Made by a program: the position numbers and the translations under genes
Origin: Hoylesella shahii DSM 15611 = JCM 12083
GTDB taxonomy: Bacteria; Bacteroidota; Bacteroidia; Bacteroidales; Bacteroidaceae
Reading direction: 5' to 3'
Length of the DNA stretch: 64,000 nucleotides
Assembly: GCF_000613445.1 (NCBI RefSeq)
Contig: NZ_BAIZ01000004.1
Coordinates: forward strand, 53,080 to 117,079
The notes under the pieces: generated by a model
Database searches by the model: none
What the model was told of the DNA's origin: nothing
What the model saw: the letters and a program-made list of their open reading frames with translations, nothing else
Part shown: in pieces, positions 16,794-27,594 of the stretch
Layout of the letters: the number at the start of each line of letters is the position of its first letter
How positions within the stretch are numbered: the first letter of the stretch is position 1

Positions 16794-19334
16794 ATGACAA
16801 GCCAATTTTCACCTAGGGTTTTTGAGGTTCTGGAGCTTAGCCGACAAGAGGCTTTGAGACTGGAGAGCAACATTGTGGGGCCCGAACATCTGCTGCTAGG
16901 CATCCTAAGAGGGAGCGGCGGACCTGTAAACGACGTATTTGCGCGTTATGAAACCAACATAGACGAGCTGCGTAACCAACTGGAGGAAGTGGCTAAGGCT
17001 CATCCTATGCACGCAATGCCAAATGGTGAAGAGATAGAACTCAACGAAATGGCCAGTAACATCATGAGACTGGCTGTGCTAGAGGCACGCATACAAAACA
17101 CACAAACTGTGGATGTGCAACATCTTTTGTTGGCTATGCTGCACGACCGCGTGGACAATGCGGCAAAAAAAGTACTCGAAAATAACAACATCAATTACGA
17201 AGATACTTTGGCTTTCTTTCAAAAAAGAGCCATGCCAACGCAAGATAGTCTCGGCCTCTCGGAAGACGAGGACGAAGAAACTTTGCACGCTAACAACGCA
17301 CAACAAAGAAACGAACGCGCTCAAGCCACCCAAACGGCTAAAGGAAACGGCAAAACACCCATCCTCGATAGCTTTTCAACCGACCTTACACTGGCGGCCA
17401 TGGAGGACAGACTCGACCCCGTGGTGGGTAGAGAACGGGAGATTTTGCGCGTAACAGAAATTCTTAGTCGAAGAAAAAAGAACAATCCCATCATCATTGG
17501 CGAACCTGGCGTGGGCAAAAGTGCTATCGTTGAAGGACTGGCTCAACTCATTGCCAAACGCAAAACCTCGCCCGTGCTCTTCAATAAACGCATTGTTAGT
17601 TTGGATATGACGGGCATGGTGGCTGGCACTAAATACCGTGGACAGTTTGAAGAACGTATTCGCGGACTGCTTAAAGAGATTGAAAACAATCCCGACATCA
17701 TCGTCTTTATCGACGAGATACACACCATCATTGGCGCTGGTAGCACACCGGGTAGCATGGATGCGGCCAATATTATGAAGCCTGCATTGGCTAGGGGCAC
17801 GATACAATGCGTTGGTGCCACCACGCTCGACGAATATCGCAACAGCATTGAGAAAGATGGCGCACTGGAAAGACGATTCCAAAAGGTGATACTTGAGCCT
17901 ACAACGCCCGACGAGACGCTGCAAATTCTGGAGAATATCAAAGACCGATACGAACGACATCACCATGTTTCTTACTCTGAAGATGCCTTGCGGGCTTGTG
18001 TCAGACTGACAGAACGCTATGTCACCGATAGGGCTTTCCCTGATAAAGCAATTGATGCACTCGACGAAGTGGGCGCAAAAGTACACCTACAACATGTGGA
18101 AGTGCCTCCAGCCATCATCGAAAAAGAGAAAGAACTGGATGAGGCAAAACGCAAAAAGCAAAACGCCGTGGTGAACCAAAACTATGAATTGGCCGCCAAC
18201 TACCGTGACATGCAAGTGCGATTGGAACAAGAATTGGAAACGCTAAACCATAATTGGGCCTATGGCGACAACGACAACAGACAGCCTGTTACTGAAAAAG
18301 AGGTGGCCGAAGTGGTGTCTATCATGACTGGTGTGCCGGTGCAACGCATGGCCGAGACCGAAGGTGTAAGACTTAAAGGAATGGCCAACGAGCTGAAACA
18401 GGCCGTTGTGGCGCAAGATACAGCAATCGAAAAGATGACGAAAGCTATTCTGCGCAACCGCGTTGGACTGAAAGAGCCTAACCACCCTATCGGGGTTTTC
18501 ATGTTCCTTGGTCCAACTGGCGTGGGTAAAACCTATCTGGCTAAGAAGCTAGCACAATTTATGTTTGGTAGCGATGACGCCCTAATCCGTGTAGACATGA
18601 GCGAATACACCGAGAGCTTTAATGTTTCGCGACTCGTGGGAGCGCCTCCAGGATACGTGGGTTACGAAGAGGGCGGACAGCTAACAGAACGAGTTAGGCG
18701 CAAACCTTACTCCATCGTGCTGCTCGACGAAATAGAGAAAGCACATGGCAACGTGTTTAACTTACTGCTGCAAGTGCTCGATGAGGGTAGACTTACCGAT
18801 GGCAATGGCCGACTGGTTGACTTCCGTAACACGGTTATCATCATGACTTCGAACGCTGGAACGCGACAACTAAAAGAGTTCGGACGTGGCGTGGGCTTTA
18901 ACACAGGTGGCGCTTTGGGGGCTAACATGAACGAGAAGGATAAGGAATATGCACGCAGCATCATCCAAAAGAGTCTCAGCAAACAGTTCGCACCCGAGTT
19001 TTTGAACCGTCTCGACGAGATTATCACCTTCGACCAACTAGATCTTGAGGCCATCAACCGCATTATCGACATCGAATTGCGTGGCCTTTTCAAGCGTGTT
19101 GACGACCTGGGTTATCACCTCGAAATAACACCTGAGGCCAAAAACTTTGTAGCTTCCAAGGGCTACGACGTACAGTTTGGCGCACGCCCATTAAAGCGAG
19201 CCATCCAAACATACATCGAAGACTTGATTGCCGAGCGCATTCTGTCTGACGAATTGTCGCTGGGCGACACCATCGTTATAGACAAGTGCCCCGATAAAGA
19301 GGAACTTTGTGTAAAAGATGTTGCTGTATCTTAA
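16794..19334 (+). CDS. clpC: ClpC-type AAA+ unfoldase of the ClpP protease
   Basis: The protein has 846 residues from the ATG at 16794. Order of domains: two N-terminal Clp repeats ([18 protein letters not shown] and a second at about 80-150), a linker, AAA+ module 1 with Walker A GEPGVGKS and Walker [10 protein letters not shown], a UVR-like coiled middle segment (about residues 420-465), and AAA+ module 2 with Walker A GPTGVGKT and Walker [11 protein letters not shown]. It feeds substrates to ClpP in the cytoplasm. A second Clp ATPase of ClpA type lies at 43.7 kb, so the genome has at least two. A clear terminator follows. Confidence 0.94.
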   Translation: MTSQFSPRVFEVLELSRQEALRLESNIVGPEHLLLGILRGSGGPVNDVFARYETNIDELRNQLEEVAKAHPMHAMPNGEEIELNEMASNIMRLAVLEARIQNTQTVDVQHLLLAMLHDRVDNAAKKVLENNNINYEDTLAFFQKRAMPTQDSLGLSEDEDEETLHANNAQQRNERAQATQTAKGNGKTPILDSFSTDLTLAAMEDRLDPVVGREREILRVTEILSRRKKNNPIIIGEPGVGKSAIVEGLAQLIAKRKTSPVLFNKRIVSLDMTGMVAGTKYRGQFEERIRGLLKEIENNPDIIVFIDEIHTIIGAGSTPGSMDAANIMKPALARGTIQCVGATTLDEYRNSIEKDGALERRFQKVILEPTTPDETLQILENIKDRYERHHHVSYSEDALRACVRLTERYVTDRAFPDKAIDALDEVGAKVHLQHVEVPPAIIEKEKELDEAKRKKQNAVVNQNYELAANYRDMQVRLEQELETLNHNWAYGDNDNRQPVTEKEVAEVVSIMTGVPVQRMAETEGVRLKGMANELKQAVVAQDTAIEKMTKAILRNRVGLKEPNHPIGVFMFLGPTGVGKTYLAKKLAQFMFGSDDALIRVDMSEYTESFNVSRLVGAPPGYVGYEEGGQLTERVRRKPYSIVLLDEIEKAHGNVFNLLLQVLDEGRLTDGNGRLVDFRNTVIIMTSNAGTRQLKEFGRGVGFNTGGALGANMNEKDKEYARSIIQKSLSKQFAPEFLNRLDEIITFDQLDLEAINRIIDIELRGLFKRVDDLGYHLEITPEAKNFVASKGYDVQFGARPLKRAIQTYIEDLIAERILSDELSLGDTIVIDKCPDKEELCVKDVAVS

Positions 19335-19395
19335 TACTCCAAATGCAGGTGTTGCCCCTCTATAGCGGCATTTGCAGCCCTTACTTTAAATACTA

Positions 19396-19433
19396 ACGGG
19401 GACATCATGCTTTGCGCGTGATGTCTCCGTTTT
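19396..19433 (+). terminator. Terminator of clpC
   Basis: ACGGGGACATCA (19396-19407) pairs, with one G-T pair, with TGATGTCTCCGT (19419-19430), followed by TTTTG. Confidence 0.8.
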
Positions 19434-19509
19434 GCATTTTAGGGGCGATGGTGTGGCACATTATTTCGCGTAGGTTATTCTTATCGTAACCAAATGTGCA
19501 TCGGCAAAT

Positions 19510-20132
19510 TGTTAATTCGGTAAATAGATTTTACATATAACGCTTTTTAGCCGAGCCATTCTAGAAAAAATCACCCCCTAAAAACGCAATAAAAAGCACT
19601 AAAACGATGAAAATACGGCAAAGGTTGAGTGCTTTTTTTACTCCTCTTTCGGCTTTTTACTATGGTTTTGCATTTCTATTTGAAGAAGAATTTTCAAAAA
19701 TCTACTTCCAAAACCCATAAAGATCTAACCCGACGCTTCGTTATCCAATCTCATTTTGCTGCAAAACACTTTGCTTTTTGCTGCAAAACGCACTGCGATC
19801 TGCTGCAAAACGCAACGCTAACTGCTGCAAAACGCAAGGTTAAGTGGTGCAAAACGCATGCAAACCCCATAAAAACGGAGTTTTTGACCCTATTTATAGG
19901 TATTTTCCACCATTTTAAAGTAAACTCAGCTTGATGGTTTCTGGTGGTGGTTTTTTGGTATTTTACGCCCTAAAACATGCTAAAAAGCATATATTTTCAA
20001 TCAGAACCTCATAACTAACAATCAATCAGATAGTTAGAAACTATTAAAATACTCCAGAAAATCAAGCCAATGCTTCATTTTTTTGCAGCGATGGCACTCA
20101 CAATGTTAAAAAACGGTACAAATATTTTACAT
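19510..20132 (+). repeat. Intergenic 0.63-kb element, copy B
   Basis: This non-coding element is bounded by direct repeats TGTTAA-N13-TTTTACA (19510-19535) and TGTTAA-N15-TTTTACA (20104-20131). TTCTAGAAAAAA lies at about 19559. A 22-base-period array is at 19757-19866. The 20-mer ATGGCACTCACAATGTTAAA at 20091-20110, running into the right-hand repeat, recurs exactly in copy C at 42073-42092. One open frame of 101 codons crosses the array but codes low-complexity residues and is not conserved in the other copies. It fills most of the gap between clpC and the DUF5723 gene. Confidence 0.75.
19757..19866 (+). repeat. 22-base-period array in element B
   Basis: Five units begin at 19757, 19779, 19801, 19823 and 19845, exactly 22 bases apart, with core TGCTGCAAAACGCA (last unit TGGTGCAAAACGCA). 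Each unit contains the dyad TGC-N5-GCA. Confidence 0.88.
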
Positions 20133-20333
20133 CACCACAATTATTATTCGGCGTAATAGCTTATAACAAATGTTTAAGCCCAAACGAGAATCTGAGTTTG
20201 TGCAGTGTGGATTTGAGTATTGAGCTTATTGCCTCACTGATTTTTGAAGGCGTAGCGAGCTGCATCAAAATCATAAGACAGGCAAACCAACTAGAAGTAA
20301 ACAAAAGCCATACTAAACGAGATACCTCCAGGG

Positions 20334-20385
20334 GTTAAAAAACACATCACCCCCTGTCTACATCTACATGCAAACAGGGGGTGAC
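20334..20385 (-). terminator. Terminator of the DUF5723 gene
   Basis: TCACCCCCTGT (20347-20357) pairs with ACAGGGGGTGA (20373-20383). On the minus strand the hairpin is followed by a T6 run. Confidence 0.85.
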
Positions 20386-20403
20386 GTTATTTTTTATGTT
20401 CGC

Positions 20404-21843
20404 TTAGAACATGTCGCGGTGGCGACGTCCCAACGGAATGGTGATGCCAAGAAGAGCACTAGCCGTGCGCGTATCTTTGCCAAAGTACATATAATCGGTG
20501 GCAACAGTGAGCGGGCCAAGCTTCAAACCAAGTCCTAAACCCTTACCTTGACTTTGTATTACCGAATAGCTAACAGCCAAAGCCACTTGCTTAGTAAAGC
20601 TAAAGCTACCAGCAAAGGTAAGTTCCTGCTGAGTGTTTATCTCGCCCAAGCGTGTGGTTGAAAGTGCTCCAACCGTAAGTTTATCGTTCAGCAACTTATA
20701 TTGTGCTCCCAACACCAGTGTAGAACGAAGCTTAGTGGTGCGCGATTTACTTTCTTCTTCTTTCATATTCCACAAGTCTTGATTAAGAATCGAACCGCTT
20801 TCAATGGTTTTCTTAAACTCATCTCGATGCTCTCCTGCATGCACTCCGTCGAAATCGTACTCACGTTGGAACTCTGACACGCCCTTAATAGAGTTGTCTT
20901 TTCCCCATTTAATGAAGCCCAAATCTAGCACAGCAGCCGACAACGTAAAGTCGCGACCTAGCTTATAGGCCGCTCCGAGGTCAACAGCAGCACCATAACC
21001 TGCAAAGGAGGTGGAGCCATATTGCTGCCAGTCTTTAATATATTGCTTATCGTCTTTAATAAAGGTCAAGCCTGTGAGCGAACCATCTACCTCTGCGTGG
21101 GCCTTAATCAAGGCTTTACCTCTAACCTTTTGCAATTCTTCTTCGGTAATAGTCGACCAGTCTTGATGCGGATTTATGTTTTGCAAGTTGGTTTTCACCG
21201 CCACATCTTGCACCTTAGCAGTAAGATCGGCAATACCCCAAAGCATCTTCACCTTAACACCCAGCACCAAACGTTCGGTCACGGGGCGCGCATAACCCAG
21301 TCCTGTTTCCAAATACATATTGGCTTTAGCTTTACCGCCGTGAGTAAAGAGGTTGGCATTGGCCCACGATTGAGTGCTCATTCCACGACCAGCGCGCAAA
21401 AATTCGAACGCATCACGATTCATGTTGGCATCAATATCAGCCCTAATAGTAAGGTTAACGTTCCAAAAACCCTTTCCGCTATACCATCCAGCCGAAGCCA
21501 AATCGTTAGAGAGGGCAATGCTAAAGCGGTTGTTTTCTTTAAGCTGACTAACAAATTTATCAGTGGTAAAGTAATCTGCGCTGTTAGCATTTGAAAGAAG
21601 GTTGTCAAAATAGTCAGCCGAAATGGAGTTAGAACTAACGCTAGCATTAAATGCTCCCACAAACGGAAGGTTAATAAATCCGCGTTGAGGCGCCATGGCT
21701 GGATTAAGACGTTGTTTGAAATTAACGTCATCCATAAAGTAGGTTGTGCGATTAAACTGCGCAAAGGCACAGTTTGGCGCAATTGCCATCATCATTGCGG
21801 CCACAAGTTTTACACTTTTCTTAAGAGTTGTTTTCGCTTTCAT
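20404..21843 (-). CDS. DUF5723-type outer-membrane beta-barrel protein
   Basis: The protein has 479 residues from the ATG at 21841-21843. It starts with a Sec signal peptide ending near CAFA|QFNRT, followed by alternating hydrophobic/polar strands with many Gly and aromatic residues, and ends in ITIPLGRRHRDMF with a terminal Phe, typical of outer-membrane barrels. The pattern LNPAMAPQRGFINLP near the N-terminus is the hallmark of the Bacteroidetes DUF5723 family, of unknown function and related in form to FadL/PorP-like proteins. It has its own promoter and terminator and no operon partners. Confidence 0.82.
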   Translation of the reverse strand: MKAKTTLKKSVKLVAAMMMAIAPNCAFAQFNRTTYFMDDVNFKQRLNPAMAPQRGFINLPFVGAFNASVSSNSISADYFDNLLSNANSADYFTTDKFVSQLKENNRFSIALSNDLASAGWYSGKGFWNVNLTIRADIDANMNRDAFEFLRAGRGMSTQSWANANLFTHGGKAKANMYLETGLGYARPVTERLVLGVKVKMLWGIADLTAKVQDVAVKTNLQNINPHQDWSTITEEELQKVRGKALIKAHAEVDGSLTGLTFIKDDKQYIKDWQQYGSTSFAGYGAAVDLGAAYKLGRDFTLSAAVLDLGFIKWGKDNSIKGVSEFQREYDFDGVHAGEHRDEFKKTIESGSILNQDLWNMKEEESKSRTTKLRSTLVLGAQYKLLNDKLTVGALSTTRLGEINTQQELTFAGSFSFTKQVALAVSYSVIQSQGKGLGLGLKLGPLTVATDYMYFGKDTRTASALLGITIPLGRRHRDMF

Positions 21844-22076
21844 TTGTATCAAAATTTAAAGTATGTTCCATCTTTTACGCGTTTATGCACAATTACTTTA
21901 TCTATTGCTCTGCACTATCTTGCTTTCGTTTCAGGCTAAGGGGCGGTATTAAATAGGTGATGCAACACATTACTTATTGAATTCCTTACCAAAAACTATT
22001 GCATACTCAACACGAAAAACCATTGAAGGTAATGCATGGAACACTCCTTGGGTACATATTATCTACTATCTTGGTG

Positions 22077-22107
22077 CAAAGATACGATAATATTTACATT
22101 GCGCAAA
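22077..22107 (-). promoter_or_regulatory. Promoter of the DUF5723 gene
   Basis: On the minus strand TTTG (22104-22107) is followed after 19 bases by TATCTTTG (22077-22084), a full match to the phylum consensus. It implies a 5' leader of about 230 bases, which shows no obvious structure. Confidence 0.7.
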
Positions 22108-22296
22108 CATTTTTAACCATTAATTAACTAGCATTGTACAAATTAACCTCCCCTCATTGTAAGTATACTGGCGAGTCTCTACCCTTCCCTCCGTCTAGTT
22201 CATAACTTCAACGCTCCCAAAACCCATGCCAACCCGCCAAACGCCACGTTGCCTACACCCTTTGTGCACCAATCCGTACACAAATTATATCCTCAC

Positions 22297-22331
22297 ATTG
22301 ATGGTTATCCATGATAAAAAGTGTAAATTTG
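22297..22331 (+). promoter_or_regulatory. Possible promoter of the envelope cluster
   Basis: TAAATTTG at 22324-22331 fits the -7 box, with ATTG at 22297-22300 as a weak, widely spaced -33 element. It would drive the gene run that starts at 22470. Confidence 0.45.
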
Positions 22332-22469
22332 CAAAACATTGCCCAGCACATTGCACACATTAAGCTATGCACTAAACAATGATAAGCACGTTTGCAACAA
22401 GCACTTATGCACAGCAATGGGCATCTCGAGGGCAACAAACACCAATAAAAAAAGAAGTAATAGAAAGAA

Positions 22470-24329
22470 ATGACCTTGACTGTACTGATAAAAAAACTCT
22501 TTGGCTATGTGGTTAAGCCTCTAAAAATCAATGCACCGTTCTTTGTATCGATGTATATTTTGGGCGTGGTTTGTGCGTGGCTATGCCTCCCCCACAGCTC
22601 AAGCGAAAAGATTTACAGGCATCTTTACACCGAATTACTTGTAGATCTTTACGCCCTTTGCCTACTTTTAAGTGTACTACCACAACGCATTCGCTCTTGG
22701 GTTCGCGGTGCACTCTACCTTATTTTATACCTCACCACGGCCATCGACGTGTTTTGTAGGGTACAGTTAGACTCTATTGTCACCCCCACCATGATGCTCT
22801 TGTTGGGCGAGACCAATGGCCGCGAGGCTTCTGAGTTTGTTTCTAGCTACCTTTCCTTCAACGTATTGTTTACCAAATTTGGGTGGATTGTGCTTATTGC
22901 CCTTCTACATTTAGCTTATACACTACGCCGATTTGCACCCAAGAAGTTGAAAGAGACCTACCAAAAGCTTTTAGGTAAGTTTCCCAAAATCAACATTCCC
23001 TATAGTGGCAAGCTTAAAACCTATGCCCCTTTTGGTTTTACTGTCATACTTATTTGGAGCATTGGCGTCACTGCCAGCAACAAAGTGGCCCTCTGGAAAC
23101 TGATGCATGGCAAGAGCGTTGGCGAAGTGGAACACATGCTTACCGAGCCAATCCATGGTGAATGTTACCATCCCGTGCACCATTTTATGTTCTCGCTATA
23201 TGCCAACTCGCTAGCTTCGCAACAGCTAGACAAACTCATTGCGGCTTCCAAGAGGGCAAAAGTAGACAGCTGCGCGTACACCAGTCCGCACATTGTGCTC
23301 ATAATTGGCGAGAGTTATGGCAAACATCATTCGCAACAATACGGCTATGTGCAACCCACAACGCCACGACAGATACAACGCGAACGAAGCGGACAATTGG
23401 TGAAATTCAGCAATGTGGTGTCGCCTTGGAACCTCACCAGCTATGTATTTAAGCATGTATTCTCGCTCTACAACGTGGGAGACCCTGGCGAATGGTGCGA
23501 CTATCCACTATTTCCCGAAATGTTTCGAAAGGCGGGCTACCACGTTACGTTCATCACCAACCAGTTCTTGTCGCAAGCAAATGAAAACGTTTACGACTTT
23601 AGTGGGGGCTTTTTCCTCAACAACCCCACCCTGAACAAGGCCATGTTCGACACGCGAAACGATAGTTTGTACACCTTCGACGAACACCTCGTGGCCGAAT
23701 ACTCGCACCTTAAAGCGCAAGAGGGAAAATACAACCTTACCATTTTCCACCTCATTGGGCAGCATGTAGGCTACAAATATCGCACGCCCAACAACCGACG
23801 ACGTTGGAAGGGCGACGACTATAAAACACTTCGACCCGACTTGTCGCCTGCTCAGCGCAGCGTCTTGGCCCATTACGACAACGCTGTGCTTTACAACGAC
23901 TCGGTGGTAGACCTCATTGTGAAGCAGTTTGAGCAAAAAGATGCCATCGTTATCTACATGCCCGACCACGGCGAAGAATGTTATGAGGAGAACAGAGGTA
24001 TTGTTTGCCGCAACCATTCGGCAGCCATCGACTACCCTTTGGCTAAATACGAATTTGAAATTCCGTTCTGGATATGGTGCTCGCGAAGCTATATAGCCCA
24101 ACATCCCGACATCTATCGCCAAATATTAGACGCTCGAAACCGTCGTTTTATGACCGATGCCCTGCCACAATTGCTGCTCTATCTGGCTGGAATAAAGACC
24201 CAAGACTATCGAGAAGAAAACAACTTAATTAGTCCGAAGTACAACGAAAGCCGTCCGCGAATACTAAAAGGTACCACCGACTACGACAAACTGCCTCGCC
24301 CCACGCCCCAAAACGCACTGCCCAACTAA
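22470..24329 (+). CDS. Phosphoethanolamine-transferase-like sulfatase-fold enzyme (EptA/CptA type)
   Basis: The protein has 619 residues. Five membrane segments fill the first 205 residues, then comes a large periplasmic alkaline-phosphatase-superfamily domain. The nucleophile motif is IGESYGKHHSQQYGY, with Ser282 where many family members have Thr. Metal ligands are visible in MPDHGEE (Asp499, His500). Family enzymes move phosphoethanolamine from phosphatidylethanolamine to lipid A, core sugars or glycans at the outer face of the inner membrane, which lowers negative charge. The acceptor here is unknown. It heads an envelope cluster of acyltransferases and lipid-linked sugar genes. LTA-synthase-like use of another phospholipid head group is the main alternative. 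Confidence 0.85.
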   Translation: MTLTVLIKKLFGYVVKPLKINAPFFVSMYILGVVCAWLCLPHSSSEKIYRHLYTELLVDLYALCLLLSVLPQRIRSWVRGALYLILYLTTAIDVFCRVQLDSIVTPTMMLLLGETNGREASEFVSSYLSFNVLFTKFGWIVLIALLHLAYTLRRFAPKKLKETYQKLLGKFPKINIPYSGKLKTYAPFGFTVILIWSIGVTASNKVALWKLMHGKSVGEVEHMLTEPIHGECYHPVHHFMFSLYANSLASQQLDKLIAASKRAKVDSCAYTSPHIVLIIGESYGKHHSQQYGYVQPTTPRQIQRERSGQLVKFSNVVSPWNLTSYVFKHVFSLYNVGDPGEWCDYPLFPEMFRKAGYHVTFITNQFLSQANENVYDFSGGFFLNNPTLNKAMFDTRNDSLYTFDEHLVAEYSHLKAQEGKYNLTIFHLIGQHVGYKYRTPNNRRRWKGDDYKTLRPDLSPAQRSVLAHYDNAVLYNDSVVDLIVKQFEQKDAIVIYMPDHGEECYEENRGIVCRNHSAAIDYPLAKYEFEIPFWIWCSRSYIAQHPDIYRQILDARNRRFMTDALPQLLLYLAGIKTQDYREENNLISPKYNESRPRILKGTTDYDKLPRPTPQNALPN

Positions 24330-24367
24330 GGCTAAGGCTTGGCACACTTTAATCCGCACACCACATT

Positions 24368-25525
24368 ATGCCACAAAACGAGCAACATCAAACCAATAAA
24401 AGCATTGTAACAGCCTCAACACAAGCGGCAACAATAGCTGCTAACAACCAAGCCAACAAAGCCAATGCCAAGCAAAAAGGCACTGGCATGGGGGCCTGCA
24501 TGCGCGGTTTGGCCATCATTGGCATATTTTTGCACAACTATTGCCATTGGCTTGGTCCGATGGTTAAAGAGAACGAATACACCTTTAACCAGGAAAACGT
24601 GGCCAGCATGAACCGCGCTTTGCTGCATGCCGACGTCCATTTACCACTACATCTGCTGTCGTTTTTCGGGCATTATGGCGTACCCGTGTTCCTCTTTCTA
24701 AGCGGATTCGGCTTGTTTAAGAAGTATAACGAGGCCTATGCACCAGCAGGAAAATTCCTTTTTGGTCATTATCTTAAGTTGTTTCGAATGATGGTGGTGG
24801 GCTTTGCGCTCTTTATTTTCATCGATGCACAAACACCACCTAGCTGGCGTTACGACAGTTTGAAGATTATCGCTCAACTATTGATGTTCAACAACCTGCT
24901 GCCCCGACCCGATAAGATGATTTGGCCCGGTCCGTTTTGGTTCTTTGGCCTGATGATGCAGTTTTATTTGCTCTATCGCTTAATGCTTCATCGTCGGCAT
25001 TGGGGTGTTACGATGCTAGTAATGGCGCTGTGCGTGCTGGTTCAACTGCAACTAAGCCCCATGGGCGAAACCATGAATCGCTATCGCTACAACTTCATGG
25101 GAGGCATGCTTCCCTTTGGTTTAGGACTGCTCTATGCTCGCTTTCAAAACAAGTTTACGCTCTGGGGTGACGATCACGTCAAGCAGTTGGGCGCCCTTTT
25201 GATATGTATGCCTTTGGGTTATTACCTCAGTCAGAGTTTCGTGGGGTGGACCTTTATGCCCCTAGTTGTATGCCTTTCGGTGCTCTTAACAGCCCAATTA
25301 CTGGCTCGCGCCACGTTTTTGGCTTGGCTCTATCGCGCCCTTTGCTGGATGGGTAGCATCTCGGCAGCCCTCTTCGTTACCCACCCCATCACGCGAAAAC
25401 TCATCATCCCCATATCGCGCCATGGCCAAATTTATCAAGGTTTGCTGCTCTACATCGTGGCATCCATTGCCTTAGCGTGGGTTATAGATAAGCTTATTAA
25501 GCGCATTCCCTTACCCAAATGTTAA
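24368..25525 (+). CDS. Acyltransferase 3 family membrane protein
   Basis: The protein has 385 residues. After an unusual Ala/Asn/Gln-rich, probably disordered N-terminus (residues 1-40), it shows the acyltransferase-3 start RGLAIIGIFLHNYCHW, with the catalytic-type His near residue 56, then the GVPVFLFLSGFGLFKKY motif and about nine membrane segments. Such enzymes O-acetylate or acylate sugars of surface polysaccharides or lipids. It starts 38 bases after the phosphoethanolamine transferase gene and is followed by a second member of the same family. Confidence 0.87.
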   Translation: MPQNEQHQTNKSIVTASTQAATIAANNQANKANAKQKGTGMGACMRGLAIIGIFLHNYCHWLGPMVKENEYTFNQENVASMNRALLHADVHLPLHLLSFFGHYGVPVFLFLSGFGLFKKYNEAYAPAGKFLFGHYLKLFRMMVVGFALFIFIDAQTPPSWRYDSLKIIAQLLMFNNLLPRPDKMIWPGPFWFFGLMMQFYLLYRLMLHRRHWGVTMLVMALCVLVQLQLSPMGETMNRYRYNFMGGMLPFGLGLLYARFQNKFTLWGDDHVKQLGALLICMPLGYYLSQSFVGWTFMPLVVCLSVLLTAQLLARATFLAWLYRALCWMGSISAALFVTHPITRKLIIPISRHGQIYQGLLLYIVASIALAWVIDKLIKRIPLPKC

Positions 25526-25538
25526 CAATCTCAACGCA

Positions 25539-26545
25539 ATGACCCCAACAACCAACGGCATAAGCTTTGCAACATCAGCTATCACCGCAGCGAACTAATG
25601 GGCTTGGCCATGATAGCCATCGTGCTTTTTCATGTAAACGTGCCCCGTTTGTCGCCCTTTTACGGACTCTGGCGCATGGGAAACATGGGTGTAGACGTGT
25701 TTCTTTTCCTTAGTGGCGTGGGGCTTTGGTATGCTCTCACAGGCAACACCTCGCTTAAACGTTTCTTCACTCGCCGTTACTTGCGCATCTATCCCACATG
25801 GTTGTTGGTGGCCAGTTTGTATTATGTGCCCCGCTTTTTGCAAGGAGCTAAAGGGACAAAAGAGATGATTGACCTTGCTGGCGACGTGTTAGTGAATTGG
25901 GATTTCTGGCTACACGATGAGCTAACGTTTTGGTATATACCTGCAACAATGATGCTTTACCTCTTCGCTCCAGCCTATGTAAAACTGGTATCTCGCCATC
26001 CCGTCTACCGTTGGTTGCCCGTTTTGATGATTGTTTGGTGCGTGGCCGTGCAATGGGTAGTTCCTCTTCACAATGCCGTTGGCCACATCGAGATATTCTG
26101 GAGTCGTGTGCCCATCTTCTTTATCGGCATTAATTGCGGTGCGATGGTAAAACAAGGGCAAAGCCTAAGTGCCCAAAGTGTTTGGCTTTTGGTGGCTGCC
26201 GCGGTGCTTTCGCTTGGCGTAGACATCTATTTAGAGCAAACAAGGCACGGACTGTTCCCCCTTTTCATTGGGCGAATGCTCTACATCCCCGCCACGTTCA
26301 GCCTGGTTCTGCTCTTATCTAACTGGCTAACTGCCGTGCCTCAAGTCATTAAACGCGCACTTCGACTGGTGGGCATGGTGAGTCTGGAGATGTATTTGCT
26401 GCACGTTCACTTTGTGTTGGTGCGCGTTCAAAATATGCAATGGGGTTATTGGGGTACGTTTTTGGCCTGCTTCGCCATCACCTTGCCCCTAGCATGGCTG
26501 TTAAACAAGGGGATGGAAAAATTAACAAAGCGATTTGAAAGATGA
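25539..26545 (+). CDS. Second acyltransferase 3 family membrane protein (frame break near start)
   Basis: The core reads SYHRSELMGLAMIAIVLFH, the classical acyltransferase-3 opening, followed by GVDVFLFLSGVGLWYAL and about nine membrane segments. The frame of this core has no start upstream of 25598, which would cut off the conserved SYHRSE segment. An ATG at 25539 lies in the adjacent frame, and one lost T in the TTT run at about 25566-25568 would join them, giving 335 residues. It is 13 bases after the first acyltransferase, and its stop overlaps the UbiA-type start as ATGA. It probably acts on the same glycan or lipid as its neighbour but at another position. Confidence 0.85.
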
Positions 26546-27414
26546 AAAAAACGCTCTCACTAATTCGTCCGCACCAATGGATTAAGAATGGGTTTGTGCT
26601 CATTCCCATGTTCTTTGCAGGACGATTGCTGAACGCCGATGATGCCATAGCAAGCGTCGTTACCTTCTTTGCATTCAGTTTTGCGGCCTCGGCCATCTAT
26701 TGTTTCAACGACATTGTTGACGTTGAGGCCGACCGTCGTCACCCCGTTAAGTGCCGTCGTCCCATTGCTTCGGGTGCGGTGAGCATCGCAACGGGCTATG
26801 CACTGATGGCAATTTTGGTGCTTCTATCGGCCTTGCTACTGTTTTTCCTACCCCAACGAGCAGGCGAAACGGCTGGTATCGTGCTGTTTTACCTCTTACT
26901 TAATGTGGGTTATTGCATTTGGTTGAAGCGCCATGCCATCATAGACGTGTGCACGGTGGCCTTTGGTTTTGTGCTTCGCATATTGGCTGGTGGCATGGCT
27001 TGCGATGTAGCGGTGAGCAATTGGCTGGTGTTGATGACCTTCCTCCTTGCGCTTTTCCTTTCGTTTGCCAAGCGACGCGACGACGTGCTGCGCATGAACG
27101 AGACGGGCGAAGCACCTCGTCGCAACACCATTCGCTATAATCTCACCTTCGTAAACCAAGCCATCACCATCACTGGAACGGTTACGTTGGTGTGCTACAT
27201 CATGTACACGGTGTCGCCCGAGGTGGTTAGTAGGTTCAATGCACCCTATCTTTACCTCACCAGTATCTTTGTTTTGGTGGGTTTGCTGCGCTACATGCAA
27301 CTCACGGTGGTAGACGAAGTGAGTGGCGACCCAACAAAAATTCTGCTGCGCGACCGTTTTACACAAGCCATTGTGGTGGCATGGATAATGGTGTTTCTGT
27401 TGATCATATATTGA
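26542..27414 (+). CDS. UbiA-type prenyltransferase, resembles decaprenyl-phosphate phosphoribosyltransferase
   Basis: The protein has 290 residues and about eight membrane segments. It starts LIRPHQWIKNGFVLIP and has the metal/diphosphate motif NDIVDVEAD at residues 56-64 and a second Asp-rich site LRDRFTQ region late. This N-terminus and motif pattern fit the branch that includes mycobacterial Rv3806c, which joins phosphoribosyl pyrophosphate to polyprenyl phosphate. The usual next step is dephosphorylation, and the next gene is indeed a HAD phosphatase. The substrate assignment is inference. Quinone or heme prenyltransferase is less likely, given the neighbours. Confidence 0.82.
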   Translation: MKKTLSLIRPHQWIKNGFVLIPMFFAGRLLNADDAIASVVTFFAFSFAASAIYCFNDIVDVEADRRHPVKCRRPIASGAVSIATGYALMAILVLLSALLLFFLPQRAGETAGIVLFYLLLNVGYCIWLKRHAIIDVCTVAFGFVLRILAGGMACDVAVSNWLVLMTFLLALFLSFAKRRDDVLRMNETGEAPRRNTIRYNLTFVNQAITITGTVTLVCYIMYTVSPEVVSRFNAPYLYLTSIFVLVGLLRYMQLTVVDEVSGDPTKILLRDRFTQAIVVAWIMVFLLIIY

Positions 27415-27594
27415 ATTTGTAAGTTTATAAGTTGATGAGTTAATACGTTTTGGAGCTTTAAACAACAGGATGTCGCCTACAAATTCGCCCGCTGAGGTTG
27501 AAAAGTTAATGAGTTCTGAAGCTCTAAACGACAAAATTATAAAGCTTTTAGACAATAAAGACCCAACAGTTTGGGTTTAAATGGTTTATATTTT

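Noticed and set aside
19629..19934. 101-codon frame across element B
   Set aside because: Its residues simply translate the 22-base repeat, and neither element A nor C keeps a matching frame.
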